A stretch of 64,000 bases of DNA from Cinclus cinclus (Eukaryota > Chordata > Aves > Passeriformes > Cinclidae): NCBI RefSeq assembly GCF_963662255.1, contig NC_085046.1, positions 101,387,324 through 101,451,323 on the forward strand. The letters are read 5' to 3'. The first letter of the stretch is position 1. Each line of letters starts with the position of its first letter. The notes beneath the pieces were generated by a model. The model did not search any database. It worked only from the letters and a program-made list of their open reading frames with translations, and had not been told where the DNA came from. This document shows positions 1 to 33,404 of this stretch, in pieces. Made by a program: the position numbers and the translations under genes.

Positions 1-803
1 TGAAACTCAGGAAAAAAAAAAGTTTATGACCTATGGAAGAATGGGCAGGCAACTATGGAGGACTACATGGATGTATTGAGGTTATATAGAGAAAATTGGA
101 AGCAACAGGGCACAGCTATGAGTATTGCCATAGAAGACAATAAAAAACATTTCCATAAATACACCAGCAATAAAAGGAGGGCCAAGGAGAATTACCACCC
201 TTTATAAGATGCACAGGTAAACATAGTGACAAAGGATGAGGAAAAGGCCGAGGGACTTAATGCCCTCTTTTTCTCAGTCTTCAATACTAAAGCCAATTGC
301 TCTTTGGGTACCCAGCCCCCTAAGCTGGAAGACAGGGATGGGGAGCAGAATGAAGCCCTCACAATCCAAAGGGAAACAGTGACCTGCTACACCAGTTAAG
401 ACCCACATGTCTGTCTATAGGGCTGGATGGGATCCAAGGGTCCTGAGGTAGCTGCTGCTCGTGTTCAATGGACCACCTTCTGTCATTTCAAATCCTGAGC
501 TCAGTTTCACAACAAAATAGACATTGAGGTGCTGGAGCATCCAGGAAAGGGCAATGCAGCTGGGGAAGGGTCTGGAGCTCAAGGCTCATGAAGAACAGCT
601 AAGACCAGGGGTTCTATAGCTGGGACAAAAGGAGCCTCGGGGGGGGGGGGGGGGGGGGGCAGGGGGGAACTTATTGTTCTCTAAAATTACCTGAAAGGAG
701 GCTATAGCCAGTGGAGTCAGTCACTTCTCCCAAGTAACAAATGACAAAAAAAGGAGGAAATGGCCTAAAGTTATGCTGAGGTTTAATTTGGGTATTTTAA
801 CTT
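1..803 (+). mobile_element. CR1 LINE fragment with internal deletion
   Basis: From the window edge to about 510 the sequence resembles the 5' part of CR1 ORF2 (the stretch around TTAATGCC, then GGTACCCAGCCCC, then the 'ggatgg-gatccaaggg' region). After about 520 it jumps to the CR1 3' region (GTGCTGGAGCAT, then CTGAAAGGAGGCTATAGCCAG). So the middle of ORF2 is missing. Stops and indels show it is dead. A G21 run at 639-659 interrupts the 3' part. Confidence 0.85.
639..659. repeat. G21 homopolymer inside a CR1 fragment
   Basis: Twenty-one consecutive G, with another G6 shortly after. It sits where CR1 copies normally carry a short 'AGGGGGG' tract, so it is probably an expansion of that tract. 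It has quadruplex potential and is a likely sequencing or assembly weak point. Confidence 0.9.
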
Positions 804-2049
804 CCAGTCCTTTTTTTCCCCACCTTCTTGTCATGTTTCTTCAACAGAAGTACCAAATGTTGACCTTAGTTGTGTATCTCTGCTCTGAAGGAGCACAGAA
901 ATCTAGTGAAAGGAGGATTTGACTGTCACTGTTTCTCTAGCACACACAGCACAACAGTGCATAATTCAAGATGTCCTGATAAGACACTGGTTTCAGATTT
1001 TTTCTGTGTTATGACTATTAGACATGAGACATATTTCCACTGTTCCTATTTTCTGTTCACTTGTGAAGAAATGATCTGTTAACCCACTGGCTGAATGTCT
1101 ATTACAGTCAGGTCAAAAAGTTTAGGGACACAATCAAGTATTATTTCAGTCTCCCAACAGGGAATAATTTTAGTTTTGGTAAAAGACACAGTGCTAACTG
1201 GACGTAATACAATATAGGAATTTACTGTATTAAACCCTCATCACATTGAAATCAGTGGCAAGCCACCCTTTAATGATCACAATCTATCTAATAATTTCAA
1301 TATTTTATTATTTCTTTGATTCAAGAAAGTCAAGAAGCCCCCACTATTTCAGCGCTGATGATACTAACCAATTTCTGACACTTCTGTGATTTCTGCTTGC
1401 CATGCTCGCTTATCAAAATGCTCACACATTTATTTTGTCCATCATGAAGAACCAGGGACTAAAGGACCTCAGCAGCACCTGATGAGTTTAGTGGCAAAAA
1501 ACATTTTTGGCTCAGTGTTAGGAGGAAACAATCCCCACACACTTCCTTAAGAGTGGGAATGGCTCCCCTCTAACCAGGTCTTGTTAAGAACAGTGATCTG
1601 CTAACACAGATGTGTCAGTGCTCATCTTCCTTTTTTTTTTTCCATTCTGTGATCCTCGATGGTTGTGCAGACCATTCAAATATTCCACCATTAGATGCTA
1701 ACAGAGGTTGGGCTGACTGCTGGACTTCCATGAGACAACTGGTTTTCCCCCTCCCCTCATCACATCACTAATGCCTGCTGGGTGGAGCAAGGGCTTAAAT
1801 AAACTGGTTTTGATTCATATAAAAGCTGTAGAGATAAAATCAGGAGACAAAACCCTCTTCATAGTGTAATGGATGGAAAGCAAATAGGTTTCCTGAAAAC
1901 TTTATGATTTCCAATGAATAATAAAACACATTCAAGCATTCAAATAAATATGTCCTTCTTAAATGCAATAGTTTTTAATTTTTGGTACAAGAGACTGAGA
2001 TCCCAATCTGCCTATATACAAACAGCACAGAATTACAAAAAGAAAGTTT
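804..2049. other. Unassigned intergenic sequence downstream of RAB12
   Basis: AT-rich, with no recognisable gene, RNA or repeat family beyond short T-rich runs. Part of it could belong to a longer RAB12 3' UTR: an AATAAA on the minus strand lies near 1303-1308. Confidence 0.5.
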
Positions 2050-4071
2050 ATCTAAGTCAAATTTCTTAATTTTTATTAAATTCAAAACTGCAGGAAAAAA
2101 ACCACAAGTTTCTAAGTACAAATAAAAACATATCAGCTAAAATAAAATGGTTGTCAAGTTAAAACCCACTTTCCATAGTTTTCCCTTCCTTGCTATTGCC
2201 CACAGTATCATCTGAACTCCTAGAAGTGCTTAAGAAATTCATTTTATCTTACCAAGAGTATAGTAAACTGTAAGTTTACTATTTTAAAAAGCAAACTATT
2301 TAGGCACAAGGTGGCAGAAGACATAAGCACAAATATCAACCATGCTTTCCTTAATTTGTCAGTAGAAATCCAGGTGTGCTACAGGCCTGCATGGCATTGA
2401 ATTCAGAATGTCAGAGCTTATTCAGTGAAATAAGGGCTTTCCTTTTTTTTTTTTTTTTTTGTTGTTGTTGTTGTGTGTTAACAGTTGTCTTTTTTTCTCC
2501 CATAAAACAGGGAGAAACTGTTTAAGTCAGTGGTATACTTTACTGTTCAGTGCCAGTGTTCTGGCTAGAAGAGTGGCAAAAGTGACAAAATGGGTTCCAG
2601 CACCAGAGAATGCGAAGTAGAGAAGCTGTAGTGTGAAAAAGACTGGTTTATACTTGTGTTGTCAGTGTAATTAATAGTCTGGCAACCACCTGCTAAGACA
2701 GCATGACAAGCAGTCACATGCTATTTGAAGATATCAGCTGGGCCAGGTCATCAGCAGCTCTCCCAACAGAGCAGTGACCAAGGTGAATGACTAATGTCTG
2801 CTGCTCTTCCAACTACACCTAAAGGAACTGTCAAACAGAAAATTAAATCATAAAAAAATTAACACAAGTGTTGTTCCATATTCCAGATTCTACCTTTTAC
2901 CCATCACTTGATACTTGCCATTCTAATAACAGGTGCAGTTCCACTGTCATTCATAAATACAAAATTTTATTTGCACTTCATTCGTTTAGAAAGACCACAA
3001 TGTTTTTCAATACCACAACATTCAGGACACACCAAGTTATTCAAATATGTATCTACTGATTTACCACAGCTAAACTAAACAGTGCATTTAATAAAACATA
3101 TACCAAAGATATAATTCACAAGTTCATTATCAGATAAAATCCTAACACAGTATTTGCTTGATGGGAATAATTTCCACCATTAGGAAAGAAAATAATTTTA
3201 CCTTAGGTTCCCTTCCCCCATCCCTACAGATGTCCAGACAAAAATACACATATATATATTCCCCAGCACAGGAAAATGTATCATCTTTTTTTTTTTTCCT
3301 CATGAATTTGTCTAGGACAGCAGCATTGCTTTTTTATACCTTCTTTTAGAGCTTGATATACCTCAATTCTTTTATTGAAACTTAATGATTCTTGTAACCA
3401 AATTCATGTTTATGCAGAAAATTATATATGCTTTTTCAAAGTGCAATCTTAGATCTGCACCAGGTGTGATGTCTTGGTACACAAAGAAAGGGTGCAGCAT
3501 TAAACAAAATAAATAAAAGACTGCCAAAAATTAAACTTAGCTTTTCAGTAAGTCCAGTCAGCAGAGGATACTACAGCCAAAAATGTTTTCACTACAATAA
3601 AAGGAAACATAATGCTGATTATGGAAGCTTTGTACATAAAGTCCTCTGTTTTTAAAAAATTTGTCTTTAAAATAGTTAGCAAAGCACCATATACTTATCT
3701 TCATACCAGAAGAGCTTCTGCCTGCCTGTTTATAATAACAAAGAACTATTACAACATTTATGTCAAGAATAGGTATAGATTTAATTTCTCCTCCTCCTCA
3801 ACTGGATGTGTGGCAAAACCCCATCGACTGTACAGTATTTATAACACTGGGGCAATGAATGAAACATCATTGTGAGGGAGAGGGGTAATAATTAAATGTT
3901 AAACTTGAATCCTACATAGGATTGTATATTTGCATATTTACAAGTTAGTGTGTAGCTCTGACTCGAATAACAAAGTGCAACGAGAAACTGCCAAATGATT
4001 GTAGTGCAGAGTAGTACAGATACTTTCTTTACCCTCCTGCTCATATTTTTCACTCTGGAGGAAGTAACAAG
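2050..4071 (-). other. RAB12: Probable RAB12 3' untranslated region
   Basis: AT-rich sequence follows the RAB12 stop with no competing gene. Canonical AATAAA signals on the minus strand occur at 3371-3376, 2966-2971 and 2072-2077, so short and long polyadenylation forms are possible. The far boundary is a guess based on the last signal. The stretch also contains a T18 run followed by GTT repeats near 2443-2475. Transcript data would be needed to fix the end. Confidence 0.4.
2443..2475. repeat. T18 run followed by GTT repeat
   Basis: Eighteen T (2443-2460) run into five GTT units. It lies within the probable RAB12 3' UTR, where the transcript would read AAC repeats followed by a poly-A tract. 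This could cause internal oligo-dT priming in cDNA data. Confidence 0.85.
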
Positions 4072-25716
<21,645 letters not shown>

Positions 25717-25717
<1 letters not shown>

Positions 25718-25728
25718 CAGCGATGCAT
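25717..25728 (-). promoter_or_regulatory. RAB12: Three-codon upstream ORF overlapping the RAB12 start
   Basis: On the minus strand an ATG at 25728 opens a reading frame Met-His-Arg followed by TGA. The final A of that stop is the first base of the RAB12 ATG (TGATG arrangement). If the 5' UTR extends past 25728, scanning ribosomes meet this minimal uORF first. The same frame is open without a stop back to about 26220, but the next ATG is there and probably upstream of transcription. The function is inferred from geometry only. Confidence 0.5.
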
Positions 25729-25985
25729 ACGGCGGCGCCGCACTCCCTCCCCGCCCTCGGCGCCGACCACTGCGAGGCACGGGGAGGAGGGGGCAGCGAG
25801 GACGAGACGCGGCCGCCGCCCGGCCCTGCCCGAGGGGAACGGGAACAGCCACAGGAACGGGAACTGCGCCTCCGCCGCCGCCGGCGGGAGCGGCGCGCCC
25901 AGGCCCGCGCAGCGCCCTCTGCCGCGCCGGAGCCGCGGCCGGGCCGCGCCGCAGTGCCGAGGGCGGGAGCGCCCGCCCGAGCTGC

Positions 25986-26041
25986 CCCGGCCCGGCCCGG
26001 CCCGGCCCGGCCCGGCCCGGCGCTGAGCTGAGCTGAGCTGA
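25986..26041. repeat. GC-rich pentanucleotide arrays (CCCGG x7, then GCTGA x4)
   Basis: Seven perfect CCCGG units (25986-26020) are followed after one base by four GCTGA units (26022-26041). They lie about 270-325 bases upstream of the RAB12 start codon, in the promoter or 5' UTR. On the transcribed sense they are CCGGG repeats able to form stable structure. Copy number may vary between individuals and is easily mis-assembled. Confidence 0.9.
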
Positions 26042-26215
26042 GCGGCCGGACAGCGGCGTGGGGTGTGTGGCCCAGGGGGCTCAGCCTTGCCCCGGGCCCC
26101 TCCTGGGCTAGCCTGCGGTGCGCTCCGGCGCTGTGCCGCCGGATCGTGCTTCGAACTCCCAGTGGGAGCTGCCTGAGCCGGGACGGCGGGATCTCCATCC
26201 TCACTGGGGCATTGG

Positions 26216-26612
26216 AGCATTGCTCTTACGAGGAAAGGCTGAGGGAGCTGGGTTTGTTGAGCCTCAGGAAGAGACGACTGGCAGGGTGTATATAAATATT
26301 GGGAGGGGTCCTAAGAAGATCAGGCTCTTCTCCGTGGTGCCGAGAAATAGGACGAGGCAACGAGGGAAGCCGATGGACCGAAAGTTCCACCTGGGCATGA
26401 AGAAGAACTTTTTCACTGTGCAGTGACCGTGCACTGGAACAGGTTGCCCAGAGGAATGTGGAGTCTCCTTCACCGAAGATAATGAAGAGCCCTCTGGACA
26501 CAATCCTGTGCACTGTGCTCTGGGATGACCCTGCTTGAACGGAGAGGTTGGACCAGATGACCTGCTGTGACCTTACCGACATGACCTGTTCTGTAATTCT
26601 CGATTTTGTGAC
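26216..26612 (+). mobile_element. CR1 LINE 3' fragment abutting the RAB12 CpG island
   Basis: A diverged CR1 3' end in plus orientation: GAGGAAAGGCTGAGGGAGCTG, then GTGCACTGGAACAGGTTGCCC, then GGAGAGGTTGGACCAGATGACC, with a worn tail ending near 26612. Its truncated 5' edge lies about 500 bases upstream of the RAB12 start codon and directly borders the GC-rich island. Confidence 0.87.
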
Positions 26613-29600
26613 TGTCTAATTTTGTCCCACCTAAATTTTCCTTCAGGTAGTCAAGCAGACCTCAGCCCTGGGTAGACTCCTGTGTGTGGCAGCACACACG
26701 GGTTGGGAGTCATCCAGGGATGGATTTCACTGTCAGATTTCTGAACCTGGTACCCACTTGCTCCTGGGTGCTGACCTTTTTGAAACAACCCCCTGTGCCA
26801 GCTCAGTTGTTCAAATTCCAAGCAAAGGAAAATATGGCTGTAGAGGAAGTAGTGTAGTAAATCATATGAGGGAAAAATCTGGATCTGGATGAGTGTTGCT
26901 CATTGTAGTTTTTGAGGATATTTCTATCTCTCCAAGCTCCGAGGACCTAGAGTTCAGAGAATACAGATTTTTCCAGATGCAGCTGGCAGCAAAGGGTGTA
27001 GAATCATAGAATGGCCTGGGTTGGGAGGGACCTTCAAGTTCATCTAATTCCATTTCTAATTCCTAATTCTAGTTAATCTAATCACACTGCTATGAGCAGG
27101 GACAACTTTCACTAGACCTGGTTACTTAGAGTTCCATCTAACTTGGCCTCGAGCACTTTCAGGGCTGGGGCATCCACAGCTTCTCTTCCAGACACAGGAG
27201 GGATTTGTGGTTTTAAGAGAATCTGAAATCTGCATGTAGGATAAAATATTATGAACCTGAGCCAAGGCTGGTGGAGATGTGAAGATGTTTGGTCCCATTT
27301 TCTAGATTCTCACTACCATTTGTAACGTAAGAAAATTTGTCAAGGCAATGTGAAATTGGGGGTACATTTAAGAAAGCGTTGTCATACAGGAATGACTTTC
27401 TCAACAGCTAATTTTCTTGACCGAGTGAGGCTATTTGATAGTGACGCTAAGTTTCCAAGAACAACAGAAAAACAAAAATAGAAAAACAACAAAAACAGAA
27501 AAAATGAACAAAAAACCCCAAATAAGCAAATAAAAAAAAAACCCCACAAACAAAATGAGAACTGGAACCAATTTAACATTTTTCTTAATTTCCACTAATT
27601 TTCATTACTAGAAAAACTGGCAGTTCTTCAAAGAAGTAGAACGGTCTAAACCTTAAAACAAACAAAAACCATATAAATCCCAACACTTCTTGAGCATTAC
27701 ACTCACCCCACCCTCTCCTTACTGATTATACGTAATGCTTTAATTAGGTGTTTGAAGGGGCAATTCATTGCTGAGAGTGAATTAATATAGCAAGTACAGC
27801 ATTATAACAAAATAACCTTTTTGCTTTGAGTTGGACTTTCTGATCCCTTAGGTCCATTCTCTAGAATTATATGATTCTTCCAAACCTCTGATAGATTCCC
27901 AAGACTGCTCTGTTCTTCCTAAAGGGCACAGGCCACCACGTATGTTGTAGATTGTTCCTGCACATTCAGTATTGGTCATTAGAGTAGCCTCTGTTCCACT
28001 TGATATTTTGTGTTCTACCAATTCACTTTCTAACAAGATAATTCAGGCAGATCTATTCTGACCACCCTGGTCCTCTACCTCCACACAAGATATTCAGCAA
28101 CATTAATATTTTCAGTCCTTCATTAAATGAACTTAACTGTGAATACCAGGCTTCAATGCCTAGCCTTGAGTGGTTTGCATAATTTGTTCAGCAGAAGAGC
28201 TTTTTCCTGATTAGTCCACAGCTGCAGAGGACCTGCAAACAAAGTGAATTCCTTTGTGCTTCCAGTCTGTTGCCAGCCATTGCCACTCTTCCTTTTTACC
28301 TCTTTGGCTGTTTGGTGGGGTCATCTTGTTAAACATGCATATATTTTTCAAGTTAGCCAGTTCCTGGCATCCAGACCTTTCCTTCAGCATCTTTTACCAT
28401 TCACTGTGTACTTACTTTTAGTTTTATAAAGAGATTGACATTGGTATGGTTAATACACTTTCCCTAAATGGTAGCCTGTAAAATGAGGTATTAAGTGTAT
28501 GTGCATCAGTAGAATCTCACCAATGTACATACATACAAGTATATTGATACTACTATGCAAAAAACTTTGGTAAATATGTATAACTTTCGTGGATATCCTG
28601 GCCTGCACTTCAACTCGTTTATAAACACAAATAAAATATGAACATGGGGGGAAAAATATATCAAAAGCTAGCTCAAAAAACAGAGAAAGAGATGGGATTT
28701 TGATTTCCTTGTAATTGTTTGGTGAAAAATAATCAATGTGCAAGTAGGTAGTATAGTCTGAGTTGCTATGTTTTCATTACAAATTAAATTGGTATTGGCC
28801 AGCAGAAAAAAGCTTGGAACAGAAGTCTCAGGGTTTCTACAGCAGGGATGAAATAGAAAAACAGCTTCTATCCTCTTGAGAAGCAAAGAAACAAAAGGGA
28901 AAGAAAGGTCCCCAAACCTCTGATTTTATTAATAAGCATATATATGGAAAAAAACCAGGTATTTTTTACATGATTCTGCTGTGTTCCTAGGGCAAGCTGT
29001 AGCTAGAATTTCCATCCCTCCTCTGCATCCTAGACACTCTTAGGGCAGCCAACACATGTGTTTGTGTTTAGAAATGTGAAGGGAGTCTTTCTTCAATGTG
29101 GGGAGCTGTTTGGAGATGTCACTTTGTGCCTGTGCATTGAATTTTCAGTGTACAGCCTTTAGTATATATCCCCTATATGTCATCTGTCATGCCCCAGGCC
29201 TAAACTCTTCATACAGGCTTTTTTTTTTTTTTTTGCCTTCTGCTACATCTTGTGCTCTTCTAGATTTGATCCAGGTGAAATTTATTTCAAGAGAATTATT
29301 TAAAAGAAAATACATGAAATATTCCTTTGGAGAGAGGGGGAGAAGAGCAGGGCTGGTTGGATAGATGAGCTTCCCTGGCTTTCAAACCCAATCTCTCTAA
29401 GCTTAAAGCATATTCATGGAATATTGACTGGCTGGTCACTGTTCCGTTGGAAGGAACTCTTGCTGCCCAATTGACTACAACAGTATAGTTAATTTGAATG
29501 TCTCTTTAATCAATCTCTCTCACAGGCCTATGCCATCACATCTGAGCTATGTTACTATTGCAATTTATTTATCTTTTCAGTATCGATCTAAAGGATGTGT

Positions 29601-29686
29601 ACATTATGCCCACATTACAGGTGGTAAACTGAGGCCTTGGTATTCTTTGCTGTATACTCTTTGAGACCAATTGGAAAAAGTTTAGA
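26613..29686. other. Intergenic sequence with one CR1 tail
   Basis: Apart from the minus-strand CR1 piece at about 27000-27195 I see no gene. An A/C-rich low-complexity tract lies at about 27460-27560. The remaining sequence is AT-rich and unassigned. Confidence 0.6.
27000..27195 (-). mobile_element. CR1 LINE 3' fragment
   Basis: The plus strand begins with the reversed CR1 tail (GAATCATAGAATGGCCTGGG) followed by GGGAGGGACCTTCAAGTTCA and ends near the 'ggggcatccacagcttctct' block. The element therefore lies in minus orientation, 5'-truncated to about 195 bp. It includes a short local duplication of ATTCCTAATTC-like sequence. Confidence 0.9.
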
Positions 29687-30190
29687 TGGCGTAATGGTTT
29701 GAAAGCAAAACCAGTGAGAGACTCCAAGTCAGAAATACAATTTAATATGAAAAAAAAAAAGAGAGAGAGAAAAATAAAATACATGCAATAGTACAAAAGA
29801 AAAACCACTGACAGAGTCAGAATACAACCTGACACCCTGCTAGTTAGGGTGGTGGTAGCAGTCCAGATGAAGTGGTCTTGTTGAAGTACTGATCCTGTAG
29901 AAGGGTCTGGTAACCCTTATCCTGTGGAAACCAGTAGATAACAGCTGCCTTGGTGTTCCAAATCTCAGTATTTATCTAGGTAGGAAATGTTTGGCTCCTC
30001 CCCCTGGGTGGAGCATTTCACAATGGAATAATGTACTTTTATCAGTCATACAGTGGGACTCAATGGCCCATTAACAGAAGATACCTTCCTGGAGGAAGGA
30101 TGGGTTGCAGAAGAGATAAGGAACGCTGCCCCACCTGGTTTCAGCAGATAGTGGTAGAACACATACTTTCAGGCACACCTTTACATTGCA
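29687..30190 (-). mobile_element. Probable solo LTR of an endogenous retrovirus
   Basis: Read on the minus strand, about 500 bp begins TG and ends CA and shows LTR-like order. There is a U3-like part, a TATA-like GATAAATAC at about 29971-29977, an ATTAAA polyadenylation-type signal at 29741-29746, and a U5-like end with CTCTCACTGGTTTTGC. The block resembles passerine ERV LTRs I have seen, but I cannot name the family. No internal gag, pol or env sequence flanks it. The ends are approximate and I could not find a convincing target-site duplication. Confidence 0.55.
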
Positions 30191-33106
30191 ACCTAGGAGG
30201 GATGGTTTAACTCATGTGTTAAGTCTTGAGTATTTCCTTCATAAAGTGCTTGGAATATGCTGTTTTGGAAAGGGTGGCAAAAAGATTTTTAAAACAATGG
30301 CAGTCAAAATGAACACAAGACAGGGACTGGAAGCTTACCATGCCAGAGTGGCTTAAAAGTGGGATTTCAAAGGCTTCTGCTATAGTACACTGAAAAATCT
30401 GTAGCACTTAAGAAGAGTAATCCAAGAAGTAGTAGTCTTGACCTACACTGGAAGAAATGCTAAGCAGAGGGGTATAGCTAACATCTTTCTTTCCCAGAGA
30501 ACTCAAAATGTTATAGATCTTTAAGGTGCATAGCAGAATACGGATTCTCCCTCCCAGATTAATATCCTAAAACAATCTTGTATCAAATATAGATTGATCA
30601 GTGCCTTTTGATAGCTTCATTGCTCCTCTTTTTACCATATGATCTTGTGAAAAGATATTTATCTGCAACTTTATTTTTTTTCCCTCTTCTATATTTTTTT
30701 CAAAAAGAAACAATTACTTTTTCTCTCCTGTTTTCAGAAACTTTATCAACTCTGAATATTTTTCCCTTGCAGTTCAGTGGTCAACTGTGATTCCCATGTG
30801 AGTTTTATATGTACTCTTTGAACAGCTTTTAGTCTGAGCAAGAAACCTCCTTTTTAAAGTTCGTTCCTTTCTAGGCTTGAATATTTTAATTACTGTGTGA
30901 GTGAATTGAAAAAAACTTTTTCCTAGGCCAAGAACCAAGAACCCATTTTGAAACTTGAAAAATAGTGATTTTGAGTGTTATCACACCCTTCTTCAGTTTC
31001 TTAGTATATTTTCCCCCTTATAATTCAATATTAGCATTATTTAATCCATATTATTATTATTTTTGAGAAATTCCTTACATGTGTGGGATATTTACCATCC
31101 AGTGTCGACTTGAGTATGTCAAATTGAGTATGATGAAATCCAAGAAGAAAGCAAATAAAAATTAGGAAGAGTCCTACTTGTAAACAACTTTGAAAATTCT
31201 TTATTGTACAATCAATTTTAAGCAGATCTTCTCATTGTTTTCACCACGGAGTTTGGCTCCCTGATGGTACATTTAAGTTTGAACAAAGACAATAAAAGGA
31301 TTTTATGTGAGGGAGGGACTTGCCTACTAGCACCATTAGCGTGCTGGTTAATAGGCTGCATTCTGATCACTTTCAGTTCTGAGTAAGTTTGCCTTTGACA
31401 CACACCTTGCACATAGAGAACAGCTTTACACTTGTAATCCATGCCTTTCTTCAGGCAGGAGTAAACATCTTCCCACATCTTCTTGGAACTGGATTAACTT
31501 CTACATATGCAGGGACTCTTGGGAGAGCTGGAAGGAAGTAAGCAGGAGAAGCAGGCACTCACTTAACCTTCATTTTTTAACAAATTGGGGGTGTAGAACA
31601 TATAATACCCTGTAGCTATTATTGCCCTGGGTTTGTGTGGGTTTCCTGCCACAGGCACTCTGGTCTGTCCTGTGAAGGTAAGCAGCTCCCTATCCCCAGT
31701 GGAAGGCTGTCGGGACTATATTTTACTGAATTCCTTGGATCACAGAAAAATGTTAATTGACATCTATGAAATCAAACTGGTGCATACTTTTTATTGTGGT
31801 TGAATTTTCCAATGAAGTTCTGCAGTACACTAAAAATTTACTGAACAATTTTCCTGATGCAAGCATATATACTTCAGTTGTGTTTCTAGCAATGCTTCAA
31901 GTAAAATGTATTTCCTATTGAAATTAGAAACTCAATAGAGTGCAAAAAAGAAATCCTGAAGATATATGGGCCTACAAACAAATTCTTATATTAAAATTAA
32001 AGCTAATGATCCAATAATCTCTGACTACTGTAATATGATAAAATGTGAAACAAACCTTCAGAACATGCAATCTTATGGAGCTCAGGTTGTTATAATAAAC
32101 TTGACTGACTAGATATTCTCCTTACTTTTAATTCTGCACTTTTCTTAGCAATTTCAGAGCTATTGCTAGATCGTTTTCAAATTTTTGATTCATTTAAAGA
32201 GAAATAAACTCTGAGGTTTGATAATCAACATTACTAATTATTATGATTAACTTGAAGGCCTTGATTTACATATGGAAGAATTACAATTAGATGAAGACAT
32301 TAAAATGCATTGCTCGCTATAAGGAGTAGCAGATTTTTTTATAAAGCATGTAATCTGCATATGGGTTGCCTTTATTGTAAGCAATAACTTGAAAACTCAA
32401 GAGTCTTTTCATGCATTTGTCTGTGAAAGACTAAAGGATAAATTCACTCTAGATAGAGATCTAGATCCCAGAGAAAGTCATAAATTAAGTAATTACTGTT
32501 AAGAAAGTGATCTGTTTATGCATTTCAAGACCACTAGGTGCTGCCTATTCACTGCAGCACAGTTTCTTTTATAGTGGGTTAGAGGAATTATGTGAATTAT
32601 TCATAGTATCAAACTGCATTTGAGGCCTTTTGCTTCCCACTGTAATCCAAATAACTGAGAATAAAGCTAAAATGTGGTGGAGGGCTTATGTTGTGTAATT
32701 AAGAGAAGCATTTTCTTGGCCACTTAGTTTTGAGCCCTCAATTACTGACATGGTGAATAAAAGGTATCAAGAAAATCCTGCAAAAAGCCTTTCCAGTGTT
32801 TTAAGAAAGGAGAACATAAAAAGGCCTCTCGTATTCTAGTTTGACTGGCATAGGAGGGATTTGCTGTCAGGCAATTACTGAAAATTGAAAAATGTGATTA
32901 AGGTTCACTTAAAAGTTTATAATCTCAGTTTAGCTCTGATGCTCATTATCATCTTAAATGCGACAACTATTGTTTTATAAACAACGTGGGAAGAGCTGGT
33001 TTCTTACAGTTAACAGTCAATCCTTCCTAATATATTTCATTACCTGCTAATTCTGTACATGCAACTGCAGATTAAGGACTGACAGGAACAGATGAATAGC
33101 TTTTTC

Positions 33107-33150
<44 letters not shown>

Positions 33151-33404
33151 ATCAAATAAAAATAATGCAGATTTCTAGCTTTAAACAAGCTGGTCCAGCA
33201 TAGTTGTAAATACTGCTTACGACTGAAATGGCAACAGCAATTCCAGCATGTGAGTCACCTATCCACAGACAAATGGAAGCTCATGGCTACATCAAATTTC
33301 ATGGAAACAGTTGTGGTTTTGCTATGTTTGACAAACCTCCCTTCTACAAGATGGGCTGCTGTATGAAGTTTAGCACCAACCATGTGAAATCAGAAAACAA
33401 GGAC
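30191..33404. other. Intergenic sequence including a possible conserved non-coding block
   Basis: No gene is recognisable. The part about 32230-32680 is free of recognisable repeats and rich in TAATTA/ATTA and AATTA motifs and TATGCATTT-type octamer-like sites. That composition is typical of conserved enhancers, but this is only an impression. A TA dinucleotide microsatellite lies at 33111-33147. Confidence 0.45.
33111..33147. repeat. TA dinucleotide microsatellite
   Basis: About 18 uninterrupted TA units, able to extrude as a cruciform and likely polymorphic. Confidence 0.95.

Noticed and set aside
25718..25852. N-terminal extension of RAB12 from an upstream start in the same frame
   Set aside because: The codon at 25852 is GTG, not ATG. 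The frame is open but I found no in-frame ATG, and vertebrate RAB12 starts at the MEPG/MDPG methionine.
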